DNA of 64,000 nt from Acidobacteriota bacterium. Its GTDB lineage: Bacteria > Acidobacteriota > Vicinamibacteria > Vicinamibacterales > UBA823. Position numbers and translations under genes: made by a program. The stretch is from NCBI GenBank assembly GCA_002730735.1, contig PCAU01000010.1, forward strand, positions 1-64,000, in the 5' to 3' direction. Of the stretch, positions 1 through 9,996 are shown one piece after another. A model generated the notes under the pieces. It was given only the letters and a program-made list of their open reading frames with translations, had not been told where the DNA came from and did no database searches. Position 1 is the first letter of the stretch; every line of letters starts with the position of its first letter.

Positions 1-9
1 GTAAATCCA

Positions 10-381
10 TCACGATCGCTCACGCTGTAGGAGCGCATCGGCCATCCAAGTAAGCGTGTAAATCACTAATCCGACCAGCGCGCCAAGGAAACCGGCCGTT
101 ACCTCTGCAAGAGGCTCCTGGGACCCAAGCATCACGATTCCCATGCCTGTAAGCATCCCAGTGATCATGGCCGGCATATGCAACTCCATCATCCCGAAAC
201 ATAATCCAAAAGCGATGATGCCGATAGCCGCGACGGTCATCCCAAGCAGCATCCCGGCAACCATCGAGACAAGCATCGACCATTCCATGCTAACCAAGGC
301 CGTCACTGCAGTGCCAGAGGCAATGCCCACCGTGACGCTACAGCTAACATCCCCAAGAATAAAATACGGTCGAGTTTCCAT
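10..381 (-). CDS. Small polytopic membrane protein, unknown function
   Basis: A 123-residue protein made almost entirely of hydrophobic stretches, consistent with about four membrane helices at roughly residues 15-35, 38-62, 66-86 and 92-114. It is rich in Gly, Met and Ala, with several Gly-Met pairs at helix ends. It starts at an ATG and ends close to the window edge in a charged tail (QRERS). The next gene, at 521, points the other way, so the region between is a divergent promoter region. I do not recognise a family. The many small residues suggest tightly packed helices, but no transport or catalytic motif is visible. Confidence 0.6.
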   Translation of the reverse strand: METRPYFILGDVSCSVTVGIASGTAVTALVSMEWSMLVSMVAGMLLGMTVAAIGIIAFGLCFGMMELHMPAMITGMLTGMGIVMLGSQEPLAEVTAGFLGALVGLVIYTLTWMADALLQRERS

Positions 382-520
382 GATTTAGAGACCAAGAAGC
401 TGCGAGCTAGCGACATCGCCTACCTCATGTTACAGTGACCGCCGGCTTGCTGCCACGAAGAACGGTGTCACTCGCTGAAGCAGGATTCCGAGTAACCACA
501 ATGAATCCGAGGAGGTCGTG
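382..520. other. Divergent intergenic region
   Basis: This stretch separates the minus-strand membrane protein from the plus-strand NHL-repeat gene and should hold both promoters. A strong ribosome binding site, AGGAGG at 510-515, sits five bases before the ATG at 521 and decides that start over the GTG at 518. No clear -35/-10 pair was recognised. Confidence 0.4.
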
Positions 521-3500
521 ATGGTCCGCTTTCAGATCGCTGGTGTCGGTCGCCTAGTCCTTCCGTTTGCATTAACCCTAGTGCTGCCTTTCACTTCTAA
601 TGCTCAGCGCAATGGCCAGCCGGCAACTGACCAACTTGGCCAAGAGGATATCTGGGGTAATCCGACGTTCGTTGGCGGTGTGACCAACGGAGGTGCAGCC
701 GGCCACAGCATTTGGTGACCGCCCCAAGGGGCGCTGGAGCGCGTCCATGGTCGGTTGTTTGTTGCAGGTAACGGTAATGGCCGAGTCGAAGTCTTTGACC
801 TAAATAATGACGGTACACTCGCTCAACCAACCGCAACCTATATCCTCGGCAAACCGAGTGAACACGCCCGCCGAACCCACTCCGATGCATGGAGCGAGAG
901 TCAAACCGAATTTCCCGGCGCACTCGCTGTCGAACATACCAACCAACGCCTCTTTCTTGTGGACAATACCACCGGGCAAAGTCTGCCTGGCAGAGGCAGC
1001 CAAATCATGGTCTTTGACATTCATCCAGACCGGATTGAAACGGGTGCAGATGTCCTGTTTATCCTTGGCCAACCCGATGCCAATACAAAGACATCAGGAT
1101 TAGCCGCTAACCACGTTGGTAGACGGCTCGGCGTGGCAGTGGATGAAGCTAATCAGCGCTTGTTCGTAAGCGACGGATCGAATAATCGGGTCCTCGTGTT
1201 CAACATCGCACCAGGTCGAATTGCCACCGGCATGGCAGCCTCATTCGTCATGGGCCAAGAGGATTTCACATCGCGGGAACCTGGCTTGAGCAGACGCCGC
1301 ATGAGTCGACCCGGTTCACTGGCCTTCTCTCCGAAGGACGAACGTCTGTTTGTCTCGGACAACGGAAATAGTCGGGTCCTAGTATTCGACGTTGCTCCTG
1401 ATCGCCTTAGGACGTTCTCAGCAGCCACAGACGTGATGGGCCAGCCGGATTTCGAGACAGCCTCCCCACGAACTGATATGCGCGGATTCGCGACTGGTGG
1501 GCTGGCATACGACGATAAAACCTCACGCCTCTTTATCGCTGAGCAAGTCTCTCGAATCGAGCACATGCGCATTACCGTTTATGACGTAAGCCCTGGGGCT
1601 CCCCTACGCGAGGCCACCCCGTTGGCGGTCCTCGGTAAACCGGGTTTCGGTGCCTACGATCCCGTTGTTTCGAGAGCGCAGTCCGTCTGGCCCAGACTCG
1701 GCTCCGCATCAATCGATTCTGAACGGCAACTCCTCGTCGCGACCGAAGGCTATCCCGGCGGAAACCGTGCCATCATTTGGGACATCTCGCCTGACCAACT
1801 GCGCACCGGCATGCCTGCCGTGGAGGTTGTGGGCCATCTGGACGACGAGGGCCACACGGACTTTGAACGGCGCTCAGCAAACGACCGTGCCACTCCAAAA
1901 AACATCTACCCGAGGGATGTCGCATTGGACCCGGTGGATCACCGCTTGTTCGCAATTGACCAGTACAACAATCGTGTTGTGGTCTGGCAGCTCGATCGCC
2001 AGAATCGCGTAAAGGACCGCGACGCGCGTTGGGTCCTCGGTCAACCTGACCTCTACTCCGGAGAGCTCTATCCAATTGGACCTACGACGATCAAGATTCC
2101 TCTCGCTGTCACCTACGATACGCATCATAAGCGGGTTTTTGTGAGTGACGGCTGGGGCAACCGAATCCTTGTTTTTGATGCTGACCCCGCAAGATTACGA
2201 AGTGGCGCCGAAGCGATTGCGGTCCTGGGACAGCCAGACTTCACTAGCATCATCCCAGCAACCACGCAGGCCGGGATCAACCTCGACACCCGCGTAGGCA
2301 CCGGCATCACACCGACACGTCCTCGTGGTACAGGCTTAACCTACGACCCTGTTCACGACCGACTGTTCGTCTCTGACGGTGGAAACCATCGGGTGCTAGG
2401 CTTCGACGTGGCTCCCAACCTACTGCGAAATGGCATGGCGGCCTCTGTTGTGCTCGGACAGCCGGACTTCACAACACGTGGCTCGAACTCAACGTTAACG
2501 GGGCTGTATCAACCGGCTGCCCTGCTCTATGAATCAAAACAACAGCGACTATTTGTTGCCGACGGCAACAATAACCGGGTTCTCGTGTTTGACGCACAGC
2601 CAGACATGCTCGTGAATGGCGCTGAGCCAACGGTGGTCATCGGTCAGCCGGACTTCAATACGTTCGAGGCTGGCCGTTCCCAAAGTCTCATTGATGGCCC
2701 GGACGGACTGGCCTATGACTACGTTAACGACAGACTCTTTCTGTCAGACCACGGCAGTGATCGGATCCTACTCTTCGATGCCCATCCTTCACGTCTCGAC
2801 AATGGTCCGGAGGCTCAGCACGTCATCGGTCAACCCGATTTCGATACACGGCAACTCGGACCCGTACGGGCTAATGAACTTTGGGACCCACGCGGTCTTA
2901 CGTTCGACAGTGAGCATCAACGGCTCTATATCTCACAAGGTTTTGCGTCAAATATCATGATCCATGATTTAGCTCGTTCGACCTACGAGAGCCTCCTTCC
3001 AGAATCGGGCATCCAAAACTATCAGTCTGGCAGTGCTGATACTGAACTGGTAACGCAACGCGGTTCGGCCGTAGCAACGGGCCCGTCAAACCTAGGTGGT
3101 GGAGTCCTGATGTTGACTCAGATGGAAACGTTATTCGATGAACTCTCACAGCGAGAAAGTCGCATACTGATCAGTGAAACTGGTCTGAGTGCACCACCAC
3201 TCACGGACCGAGCCACGGCGTTTGCCGACGGGCGACAGGGGCGGTCCACCATCCTGAACCTGTCAAATCCCAGCAATGAGCCAGTAACCGTATCGCTTGT
3301 GTTTCGTGACTCTAGCGGATTGCCAGTGAAGGACCAGGTCGAACGCCAGCTCGCTGCCGGCGGTAGTGCTGTCTGGGCACTCGACGGACTCGGCGCATCT
3401 GGACCCGGCACGGTGGAATTAAACGCGAGCGCGCCGATAGCGATGGTCGCAACGCGTATTACTTTAAACGACCGGAATGAAAAGATCGTTACTACCGCAC

Positions 3501-4354
3501 CTGTCGCCTACGGCCAGAGCTCGTATGGAGGCGGAACCATAACTCTTCCGCGCTATGAATTTGATGGCGACGTCACAACAGAGATCGTCATCGTAAACCC
3601 GAGTGATGATTCGTTGAGGGGTCGGCTGACCTTCTTCGCCTTCAGTGGTGAACCGGTCACCATCGGTGGAACAAGTGAAGTGCCACTGAACATTCCTGGT
3701 CACGGCACTTTTGTGTGGAATTTTGACGGCTCTAGCGATGTTAACGAAAAGGGCTTCGCAATGGTTGAAGCGCTTTCAGGACATCCATTGGCTAGTGCCA
3801 TCTTGCACATATTCAAAGGGGAGACCGTGATTTCTGAGCGGACCATGGTCGGAAACAGTACTCAGCAGGCCTGGTTTCCGATTGACACGTATCCAAGCGT
3901 TGCGCGTCACGGTAAAACAAGCTTTCGGCTCACACTGACTAACGGCACCGAAGGCACTGCCGATGTGCGGCTGCTTGTGTATGACGAGGATGGCACTCTA
4001 CTGGACCGCTCTTATCAAATTCTACCTGCGGGTCGACAGGTAGAGTTCTCGCACGTGGACCTCGCCGACCGAGGCCTGTTCAGGGGCAGCATCCGCGTCG
4101 CAAGTGATATTCCAATTGCAGTCAGCGCGGATCAGCAAACCGTCAACGTGCGGAATGAGACGATTGTGGCTACGGTGCCATCCATGACACGCGCCTTTAG
4201 TGGGCAAGGCCTCGGCGCCGTGGTTTTCCCAGTCTACACGGACGGTCCTAATCAAGGCACGCAGCTCTTTCTCCTGAATCGCGGCGATTCAGAGCGCACG
4301 ACATTCCGCTTTCACGGGCCCAGTGGAGAAGACTTGAGCGTTCTTCTTCGCTGA
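521..4354 (+). CDS. Secreted giant NHL-repeat protein with an in-frame UGA at codon 66
   Basis: A signal peptide (about residues 1-29, ending near SNAQ) is followed by many NHL-type beta-propeller blades with the recurring pattern RLFVSD-x-x-NNRVLVFD and spacer phrases such as VLGQPDF, reaching to about residue 800. The last 470 residues look like tandem beta-sandwich repeats of unknown family. The signal peptide and first blade lie upstream of a UGA at 716-718, and the rest continues in the same frame without further interruption to 4354. Either UGA is read as selenocysteine, or it is a nonsense mutation or sequencing error, or only an internal start is used. Internal blades carry Q or D where the UGA falls (GLY-Q-P, ELW-D-P), so this is not an obvious cysteine position. 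Probable role: secreted scaffold or binding protein; ligand unknown. Confidence 0.65.
719..749 (+). promoter_or_regulatory. Weak SECIS-like stem-loop candidate after the UGA at 716
   Basis: Two alternative small hairpins can form. GCGC/GCGC (731-742) has loop UGGA starting 16 nt after the UGA. UGGA/UCCA (735-747) has loop GCGCG starting 20 nt after it. A third stem, CGCCC/GGGCG at 720-733, competes with the first. Stems are short, so this is much weaker than the two other candidates in the window. Confidence 0.25.
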
Positions 4355-4381
4355 CACTACCGAGGCACGATGCCTCTAGTG
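4355..4381 (+). terminator. Stem-loop directly after the NHL-repeat gene
   Basis: The arms CACTA + GAGGCA and TGCCTC + TAGTG pair over 11 bp with a two-base bulge and a CGA loop, starting immediately after the stop codon. There is no U-tract, so it may be a weak or Rho-assisted terminator or an mRNA-stabilising 3' end. Confidence 0.4.
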
Positions 4382-4400
4382 CCCTAACCCAAGCCGGACA

Positions 4401-4874
4401 ATGATGCCGAAAGTCAGAGTCGTTTCACTGTTGTTGCTTTCCATATCTTTGGTCGCAAGCTGTGCCACGTCCCCGTCAACCGTAGAACTGGCTATGACTG
4501 TGGAGCGTGACGGCGGACGAGTTCATATTGATGGAAACACGGATTTACCCGATGATGCGATACTGGCGTTCGAAGCGCGTCATGAAGATTACGAAATCGA
4601 TCCGGAAACGCCAATCGATATGCTTCTTGCTGAAGGCCTGACGACGGTATCCAATGGTGAGTTTCAGGTTGAGGTTAATATATCGTCCTTCGAACCTGGC
4701 GAGATTAAAATCTGGGTTGCTTTCCAAATGAGGTTCATTAACAGTAATCGGAAACAGCCGCGTCCGGTGATTCGTCAGTTTGGCGACCGCGGAGAATTAC
4801 TCCAAGGTGACAATGTGACCGACCACGGCGAGGGCGGCAAGCGCGTGGAACTCAGCCAAACCATCCATTGGTAA
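4401..4874 (+). CDS. Putative lipoprotein, unknown function
   Basis: The 157-residue product begins with a lipoprotein-type signal (LVASC at about residues 17-21), so it is predicted to be lipid-anchored in the envelope after cleavage before Cys21. The mature part is acidic and predicted beta-rich. Its middle resembles in character the short beta-sandwich modules that follow lipoprotein anchors, but I recognise no named family. The ATG at 4401 lies 46 bases after the NHL-repeat gene, beyond a stem-loop, and the next lipoprotein gene begins 36 bases downstream. These genes may be co-transcribed as an envelope-protein cluster. Confidence 0.7.
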   Translation: MMPKVRVVSLLLLSISLVASCATSPSTVELAMTVERDGGRVHIDGNTDLPDDAILAFEARHEDYEIDPETPIDMLLAEGLTTVSNGEFQVEVNISSFEPGEIKIWVAFQMRFINSNRKQPRPVIRQFGDRGELLQGDNVTDHGEGGKRVELSQTIHW

Positions 4875-4910
4875 CCAAACCAACACATTACCTTCAAGGA
4901 GAACACAATC

Positions 4911-6170
4911 ATGGCCGCCACGGAATGGGCCTGGCGCGTCTTGTCGGCAGGGATCCTGTTTTGCACCACAGCGTGTCAACCGATGGCTGATGTTCCATTA
5001 AGCCAAAACGAGCTCACTAGTAGCACTGAAGACGCGAAGTCCTTCCAAGACGACGTTGAGTTCTTAGAGCGTCATATGGAACTCGTAATTCTGCGTCGAG
5101 CTGACAGTCGTGCGCAGGTAGTAGTAGCGCCCCACTGGCAGGGCCGTGTCATGACTAGCACCGCTAACAGTGACAACGGCATCGGTTACGGTTGGATTAA
5201 CGAAGCGCTCATTGCATCTGGTGAATTGCAGCCCCACATAAATGCCGTCGGTGGCGAAGACCGATTCTGGCTCGGCCCTGAGGGCGGACAGTTTTCAATC
5301 TTTTTTAAGAACGGTGATCCATTCGACCTCGAGCACTGGCAGGCACCGCCAGCTCTCGACACTACCCCATACGAAGTCACGACACGCGATGACTCGCAAG
5401 TAGCATTCACTCATCACGTAACGCTGACAAACTATTCCGACAGCAGGTTTGACGTTCGCATCGACCGAGCCGTCCGTTTGGTGGAGCCGAGCGGTCTGGG
5501 CGTGGCAATACCACCGTCAGTCCAAAGTGTCGCCTACGAGTCAGAAAATACGATTACTAATGTTGGTCCCGATACCTGGGCACCTGACACAGGTCTGCTC
5601 TCTATCTGGATCCTTGGGATGTTCAAACACTCACCGAAGACCGTCGTCATCATACCGTTCAGGGCTGGCGCCGAGGACGATTTGGGACCGATAGTTAATG
5701 ACGCCTATTTCGGCAAAGTGCCCGATGACCGGTTAACGATTAGAGATACCGTCCTGTTCTTTCGTGCCGATGGCGCCTATCGAAGTAAGATCGGACTGAG
5801 TCCGCAGCGGTCCACACCGGTACTCGGAAGCTACGACGCCACTAGACAGTTACTTACGGTTGTCCGATATGACTTACCCGAAGGCGCAACAGATTACGTC
5901 AACTCAATGTGGGAATTCCAGGATGAACCATATGCCGGTGACGCCGTTAACAGCTACAATGACGGACCGCCTTCACCAGGCGCGGCTGCGCTTGGGCCGT
6001 TCTACGAACTTGAAACCTCGTCACCCGCAGCGGCTCTCACGCCAGACCAATCACTTACTCACAAACATCAAACCTACCACTTTGAGGGCGCTGAGGCCTC
6101 ACTCGAGCCGATTGTTCAAGAAGCGTTTGGAGTCAGCCTCAACACGATCGTGACTGCACTTCCGCAGTAA
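4911..6170 (+). CDS. Lipoprotein with galactose-mutarotase-like fold (DUF6786-like)
   Basis: The 419-residue product has a lipoprotein signal ending in TTAC (Cys22). After a short linker there is a long beta-rich region containing GGEDRFWLGPEGGQFSIFF-type motifs at about residues 114-132. Together with WINEALIASGE and the later WILGMF segment, these are typical of the DUF6786 family, which is related to aldose-1-epimerase/galactose mutarotase folds. Family assignment is from memory of these motifs and is not certain. The enzymatic role is unknown; a carbohydrate-binding or processing function in the periplasm is an inference. A ribosome binding site (AAGGAG) precedes the ATG. It probably shares an mRNA with the lipoprotein at 4401. 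Confidence 0.75.
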   Translation: MAATEWAWRVLSAGILFCTTACQPMADVPLSQNELTSSTEDAKSFQDDVEFLERHMELVILRRADSRAQVVVAPHWQGRVMTSTANSDNGIGYGWINEALIASGELQPHINAVGGEDRFWLGPEGGQFSIFFKNGDPFDLEHWQAPPALDTTPYEVTTRDDSQVAFTHHVTLTNYSDSRFDVRIDRAVRLVEPSGLGVAIPPSVQSVAYESENTITNVGPDTWAPDTGLLSIWILGMFKHSPKTVVIIPFRAGAEDDLGPIVNDAYFGKVPDDRLTIRDTVLFFRADGAYRSKIGLSPQRSTPVLGSYDATRQLLTVVRYDLPEGATDYVNSMWEFQDEPYAGDAVNSYNDGPPSPGAAALGPFYELETSSPAAALTPDQSLTHKHQTYHFEGAEASLEPIVQEAFGVSLNTIVTALPQ

Positions 6171-6190
6171 CTTGTATTGTCAGACTCCCG

Positions 6191-6757
6191 TTATGAGAGC
6201 GGTATCGACACGTGGGCTTGACCCGTTCCGGCTTCCCTCAGCCATGGGTGCTGTGCACTCGGTTGCCCAGGCAAGCCAGTGGCTTCTGCAGTAGCATTTG
6301 GCAAGAAGATTAACATCGCCGAGTCATTAATGTCGGCATCGAAACCTGATCGTTGGTAGATGACACCTCGATCAGGAAGCAAGAGTTGACCCGAATCAAT
6401 CTCTGCTTGTAACGTCTCCAGCCGCTCCGGGGTATCCGCGCCATCCTTGGTCAGTTGCAGGCTACGCGTAACGTAGGCTTCCATCTCTCGGTAATAACAA
6501 GTAACCGTAAAAGCGCGCACCGATGGATCGTCAGCAAGACAGGTGATGAGACCACCCCCCTCCTGGAGCGTCACGAGTTCGCCAGATTCTCCGAACCCCA
6601 CCACTGCCACACCCTCACGCAGAGTTTCTGGAAGCGAACTGAGTGCTTCCTCGATTTGCTGCTCGGACGAAGGCGCACTTCGTTGCTCCCCAGCGATCAC
6701 CGGCACCGTTGCGCCGAACAGCACGATCACAATCCCCCTCGTCATCAGATTACACAT
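6191..6757 (-). CDS. Secreted protein of unknown function
   Basis: The 188-residue product opens with a signal peptide (about residues 1-23; an internal Met5 could be the true start). The mature region alternates acidic loops with short hydrophobic strands and carries two cysteines (in ITCLADD and VTCYYRE) that could form a disulfide in the periplasm. No family was recognised. It is convergent with the DUF6786-like lipoprotein gene, whose stop is 20 bases away. The sodium symporter gene lies just upstream on the same strand, 45 bases away, so co-transcription is possible. Confidence 0.65.
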   Translation of the reverse strand: MCNLMTRGIVIVLFGATVPVIAGEQRSAPSSEQQIEEALSSLPETLREGVAVVGFGESGELVTLQEGGGLITCLADDPSVRAFTVTCYYREMEAYVTRSLQLTKDGADTPERLETLQAEIDSGQLLLPDRGVIYQRSGFDADINDSAMLIFLPNATAEATGLPGQPSAQHPWLREAGTGQAHVSIPLS

Positions 6758-6802
6758 ATTCCACTCCTAAAAAAATGACACTCATAGAGAGTCCGTAAGT
6801 GT

Positions 6803-8272
6803 TTATCCATGAAACAACCACACATCCTGATGCTCCTCGGCCGCCCCCTCCGGTGGTGCGGTCACAAGGCTCACACCAATTGTGACGCCAAAGCCGGTCA
6901 GAAAGCCGGGCCACATCTCATACAGTTCATAGAAGCTAGATTTAAACACAAGCACCCAGATGACAGCCGCAAGAAACCCAGAAATCATTCCAGTAATTGC
7001 GCCCGCGCGTGTGGTGCCACTCCAAAACAGCGAGCATACCACGACTGGCGTAAACGCCGACGCAAGCCCGGACCAAGCAAACAGTACGAACCAAAAAATA
7101 AGTCGGGTCTCCGTTAGGGCAAAGCCGAGCCCGACCAATCCGATGACTACCGTTGTGAGTTTGCCGTACAAGGCCAGTCGCCTTTGGTCAAGGTCGGGTC
7201 GAAACACTGGTTGCACTACATCACGCACCACAGCTGAAGACGCCAGAAGAAGGACTGAGTCCGCCGTCGACATGATGGCTGCCAGCACCACCACCAAGAA
7301 TAAACCGGTGAAAAGCGCTGGAAACAGATCCGCGCTGAGTATCGGGAGCACCATTTCGGGATCCGAAAGGCCCGGCACCAAGACCCGGCCAGCCATTCCA
7401 GTCAGTACTGCTCCAAGGTCGAATACGATAATGCACACAACTGCGATCAAGCTTCCCGAGACAATCTCATTTTCCGATCGAGCAGCCATAAAGCGGGTTA
7501 ATAGCTGCGGTGCACCCAAGAAAGCCATGCCGATCCCTGCGAAACTAACAGCACTGGCAACCCCACCAATGGATAGTCCGAGCGTGCCCATGGGCTCAAG
7601 AAGGACCGGGTCCGCGGCGCGTAGTGCCGTGACCATTGCTGACCAACCACCCGCCGCAGCAACACCGATAACCGGCAGAACAATTAGACCACCCAACATC
7701 AAAAGCCCTTGCAGTCCATCACTGTAAGCGACAGCCTTGAATCCACCGACCGTCGTGTAATAGAAGATGACCGCTGCACCAAGCAGCACGCCGCCGGTAT
7801 AACCCGTGCCCAAAAACGCGTCAAACGCTTTCCCAGACGCCGTTAATTGAGCAGCCATATAAGTGGTGACCATGCTCACGATAATCACGACACCGATCAG
7901 TCGAAAGGTATGGCCCGAATCGCGAAAGCGGGATGTCAGATAATCCGTAACCGTGATCGAACCGTACCGGTCCGTATAACGCTTAAACGGCAGCGCGACG
8001 AAGCTCCAGGCAAGCGCAACTCCAAGCACCTCCCCTAGGACTACCCATAGGGCGTGGACACCGACTACATATCCCATACCCGTGAGTCCCAGCAGTAGCC
8101 AAGCACTCTCTCCTGTAGAGTTGGCGCTGAACGCGATAATCCAAGCCGGCAACCGTTTACCCGCTAGGTAGTAACCGGTGAGGCTCTTGGAATCCTTTGC
8201 TCCCCACGCCCCAATGGCAAGTAAAACGGCCAGATACAGGACCAACACTGAAATGATGGTGGTGGACGCCAT
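6803..8272 (-). CDS. Sodium:solute symporter (SSS family, PutP-like)
   Basis: The 489-residue polytopic protein has about 13 predicted membrane helices, the size and hydrophobic profile of the sodium:solute symporter family (PutP/PanF type). Family hallmarks include the GYYLAGKRLPAW segment near residue 32, the NSTGESAWLLLG helix and the AIMSTADSVLLLASS helix around residue 335, the last contributing to the sodium site in this family. The substrate cannot be told from sequence; proline, amino-acid or carboxylate uptake is usual. Its ATG lies three bases after the stop of a 56-residue membrane protein gene on the same strand, so the two are probably translated from one mRNA. Confidence 0.9.
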   Translation of the reverse strand: MASTTIISVLVLYLAVLLAIGAWGAKDSKSLTGYYLAGKRLPAWIIAFSANSTGESAWLLLGLTGMGYVVGVHALWVVLGEVLGVALAWSFVALPFKRYTDRYGSITVTDYLTSRFRDSGHTFRLIGVVIIVSMVTTYMAAQLTASGKAFDAFLGTGYTGGVLLGAAVIFYYTTVGGFKAVAYSDGLQGLLMLGGLIVLPVIGVAAAGGWSAMVTALRAADPVLLEPMGTLGLSIGGVASAVSFAGIGMAFLGAPQLLTRFMAARSENEIVSGSLIAVVCIIVFDLGAVLTGMAGRVLVPGLSDPEMVLPILSADLFPALFTGLFLVVVLAAIMSTADSVLLLASSAVVRDVVQPVFRPDLDQRRLALYGKLTTVVIGLVGLGFALTETRLIFWFVLFAWSGLASAFTPVVVCSLFWSGTTRAGAITGMISGFLAAVIWVLVFKSSFYELYEMWPGFLTGFGVTIGVSLVTAPPEGAAEEHQDVWLFHG

Positions 8273-8275
8273 AAC

Positions 8276-8446
8276 TTAAGCGAGAAACGATGGTCTGGAA
8301 GTCTTACCGCGACGCTCTGAAAGACATCGATGACGGAGATAAAAGCGGAGTTCAATCAGCAGTCCGAGCCCTATAGCCGCGCTCAGTAACCCCCACGTAG
8401 TTAACGAAAGACCAGCGAACATAATCGGTCGCGCATCGTACCACAT
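8276..8446 (-). CDS. Small membrane protein preceding the SSS symporter
   Basis: A 56-codon reading frame with one strong membrane helix (about residues 9-31) followed by a basic cytoplasmic tail (RFYLRHRCLSERRGK). Its stop is separated by only three bases from the symporter ATG. This is the spacing of translationally linked genes and suggests a small accessory subunit, by analogy with small partners described for other sodium symporters. ATG 8446 follows a weak CCAGG; a second ATG at residue 9 (8422) would give 48 residues. Not a family I can name. Confidence 0.5.
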   Translation of the reverse strand: MWYDARPIMFAGLSLTTWGLLSAAIGLGLLIELRFYLRHRCLSERRGKTSRPSFLA

Positions 8447-8507
8447 CCTGGATAGCAGTCATGGGCCTCCAGACCTGAACACTAATCAACTATTGAAGAC
8501 ACCCGGA

Positions 8508-8969
8508 CTATGGCAAGGACGGTGGAAATTGACCATCATCGGCAGGTCGGGTAGCTGCCTGGCGCATTCGCTGATCGACGACAACTCTAAAACTTCCGCC
8601 TTGAACGGCTGCTTCCATACGCCTAATGATTGTGGCTTTAATCGCCCGTCGCGTGGCAGGAATAAGACAAAGGAAACCGGCGATGTCCGTAAGGATTCCA
8701 GGTGTCATCAATACGATGCCCGCTATGAGAATCAGCAGCCCATCAAAGATCGCACCACCCGGCAAGTGACCTGAGGCCATCTCTGTCTGAATCTGCCGAA
8801 CCACCCCTACACCTTGTCGGCCAGCAAGCGAGGCACCCAGCACCCCGGTCGCAACGATGAGCAGTAAAGTGTTTATTGTGCCGATCTGCCGTCCGACTTC
8901 AATTAATAGCGCTAGCTCGGTCGCGGGCACCACTATGAACAACATCAACAACTTGACCATTGGCTCCAT
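8508..8969 (-). CDS. fxsA: FxsA family membrane protein
   Basis: The 153-residue protein matches FxsA in length and order: four hydrophobic helices, the PATELALLIEVG segment near residue 15, and the GGAIFDGLLILIAGIVLMTPG segment in the middle, which is the most conserved stretch of the family. In E. coli, FxsA (suppressor of F exclusion of phage T7) is an inner-membrane protein whose biochemical role is unknown. The C-terminal tail is hydrophilic and variable, as usual. The start could be Met1 or Met4. The GDPD gene at 8992 diverges from it with only 22 bases between the start codons, so their promoters overlap. Confidence 0.88.
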   Translation of the reverse strand: MEPMVKLLMLFIVVPATELALLIEVGRQIGTINTLLLIVATGVLGASLAGRQGVGVVRQIQTEMASGHLPGGAIFDGLLILIAGIVLMTPGILTDIAGFLCLIPATRRAIKATIIRRMEAAVQGGSFRVVVDQRMRQAATRPADDGQFPPSLP

Positions 8970-8991
8970 CCTCGCACATTCTTAGGTAGTT

Positions 8992-9996
8992 ATGCGAATC
9001 ATGCCGTCCAGATCAGTAAACCAGATAAGTCCGGCACAAAGATTAACGCCGATCAATATCCTTTCCAAACAGCACCTGCATAGACTCCTGAGTGGTGCAG
9101 TCGCAGTCCTCGGATTACTTTCTCTGGCGACCGCCCAGTCGGACACCAAGATATTAATCGCCCACCGTGGTGCCTCTGCATACGCGCCGGAACATACCTT
9201 GGCAGCCTATCGACTCGCAATTGAGCAGGGTGCTGACTATGTTGAACAGGACCTGGGTGTCACGCGTGATGGCGTACTAGTCTGCCTCCATGACGACAGC
9301 CTTGAACGCACGACCAATGTCCGAGAAATCTTTCCTGGGCGATTCGTTGAGGAGCAGGTCAATGGGCGAACCCGCCAGCGATGGCGTGTTCGTGACCTAA
9401 CATTGTCGGAAATAAAACAACTTGATGCCGGTAGTTGGTTCGGTGCGGAGTTTGCAGGCTCTCAAGTGCCGACATGGCAGGAAGCGATCGACCTCATCCG
9501 CGGTTCCGCCGGACTGTTTCCAGAGTTAAAGTCGCCGGATAATTACAGGTCACTTGGCATTGACATGCCTAGTCTGGTTATCGACCTTCTCCGGCGGAAT
9601 GGACTCGACACTGCGGGCGCAGACGATGACACCCCCGTTATTTTACAATCGTTCGACGACGCCAGCCTGCGCCGTCTTGCCGACGCATTACCAACGTTGC
9701 CTCGAGTGTTTCTGATCGGCACCTCCGACCGACCCACCCTGATAACGGACACCCGCTTGCGTGAAATTGCAACATTCGCGACCGGCATCGGGCCAGCCAA
9801 GGAACTTCTCCTAGCACAACCCGACCTCGTCAGGCGCGCTCACGCCCTTGGACTGACCGTAACGCCCTATACGTTTCGCTCCTCCACCAGCAACAGCTTC
9901 GAGAGTCTCGAGACGGAAATGCGACACTTCCTGTTTACACTCGGCGTTGATGCATTGTTCACGGATAATCCAGACCGATTCCCACGTCAGCCCTAG
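8992..9996 (+). CDS. Exported glycerophosphodiester phosphodiesterase
   Basis: Hydrolyses glycerophosphodiesters to glycerol-3-phosphate and an alcohol. The TIM-barrel GDPD signature is clear: AHRGASAYAPEHTLAAY near residue 57 (catalytic His and metal-binding Glu), DYVEQDLGVTRDGVLVCLHD near residue 83 (second His and acidic ligands), and FTDNPDR near the end. A hydrophobic segment at about residues 34-48 ending in ATAQ acts as signal peptide, so the enzyme is likely periplasmic (GlpQ type). The N-terminus before it is long, and an internal start is possible. It stands alone between two unrelated transcription units. Confidence 0.9.
   Translation: MRIMPSRSVNQISPAQRLTPINILSKQHLHRLLSGAVAVLGLLSLATAQSDTKILIAHRGASAYAPEHTLAAYRLAIEQGADYVEQDLGVTRDGVLVCLHDDSLERTTNVREIFPGRFVEEQVNGRTRQRWRVRDLTLSEIKQLDAGSWFGAEFAGSQVPTWQEAIDLIRGSAGLFPELKSPDNYRSLGIDMPSLVIDLLRRNGLDTAGADDDTPVILQSFDDASLRRLADALPTLPRVFLIGTSDRPTLITDTRLREIATFATGIGPAKELLLAQPDLVRRAHALGLTVTPYTFRSSTSNSFESLETEMRHFLFTLGVDALFTDNPDRFPRQP

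Noticed and set aside
6960-7727. Long plus-strand frame of 255 codons
   Set aside because: It lies entirely antisense to the clear SSS symporter gene and codes a low-complexity Ser/Thr/Arg-rich sequence; it is a shadow.
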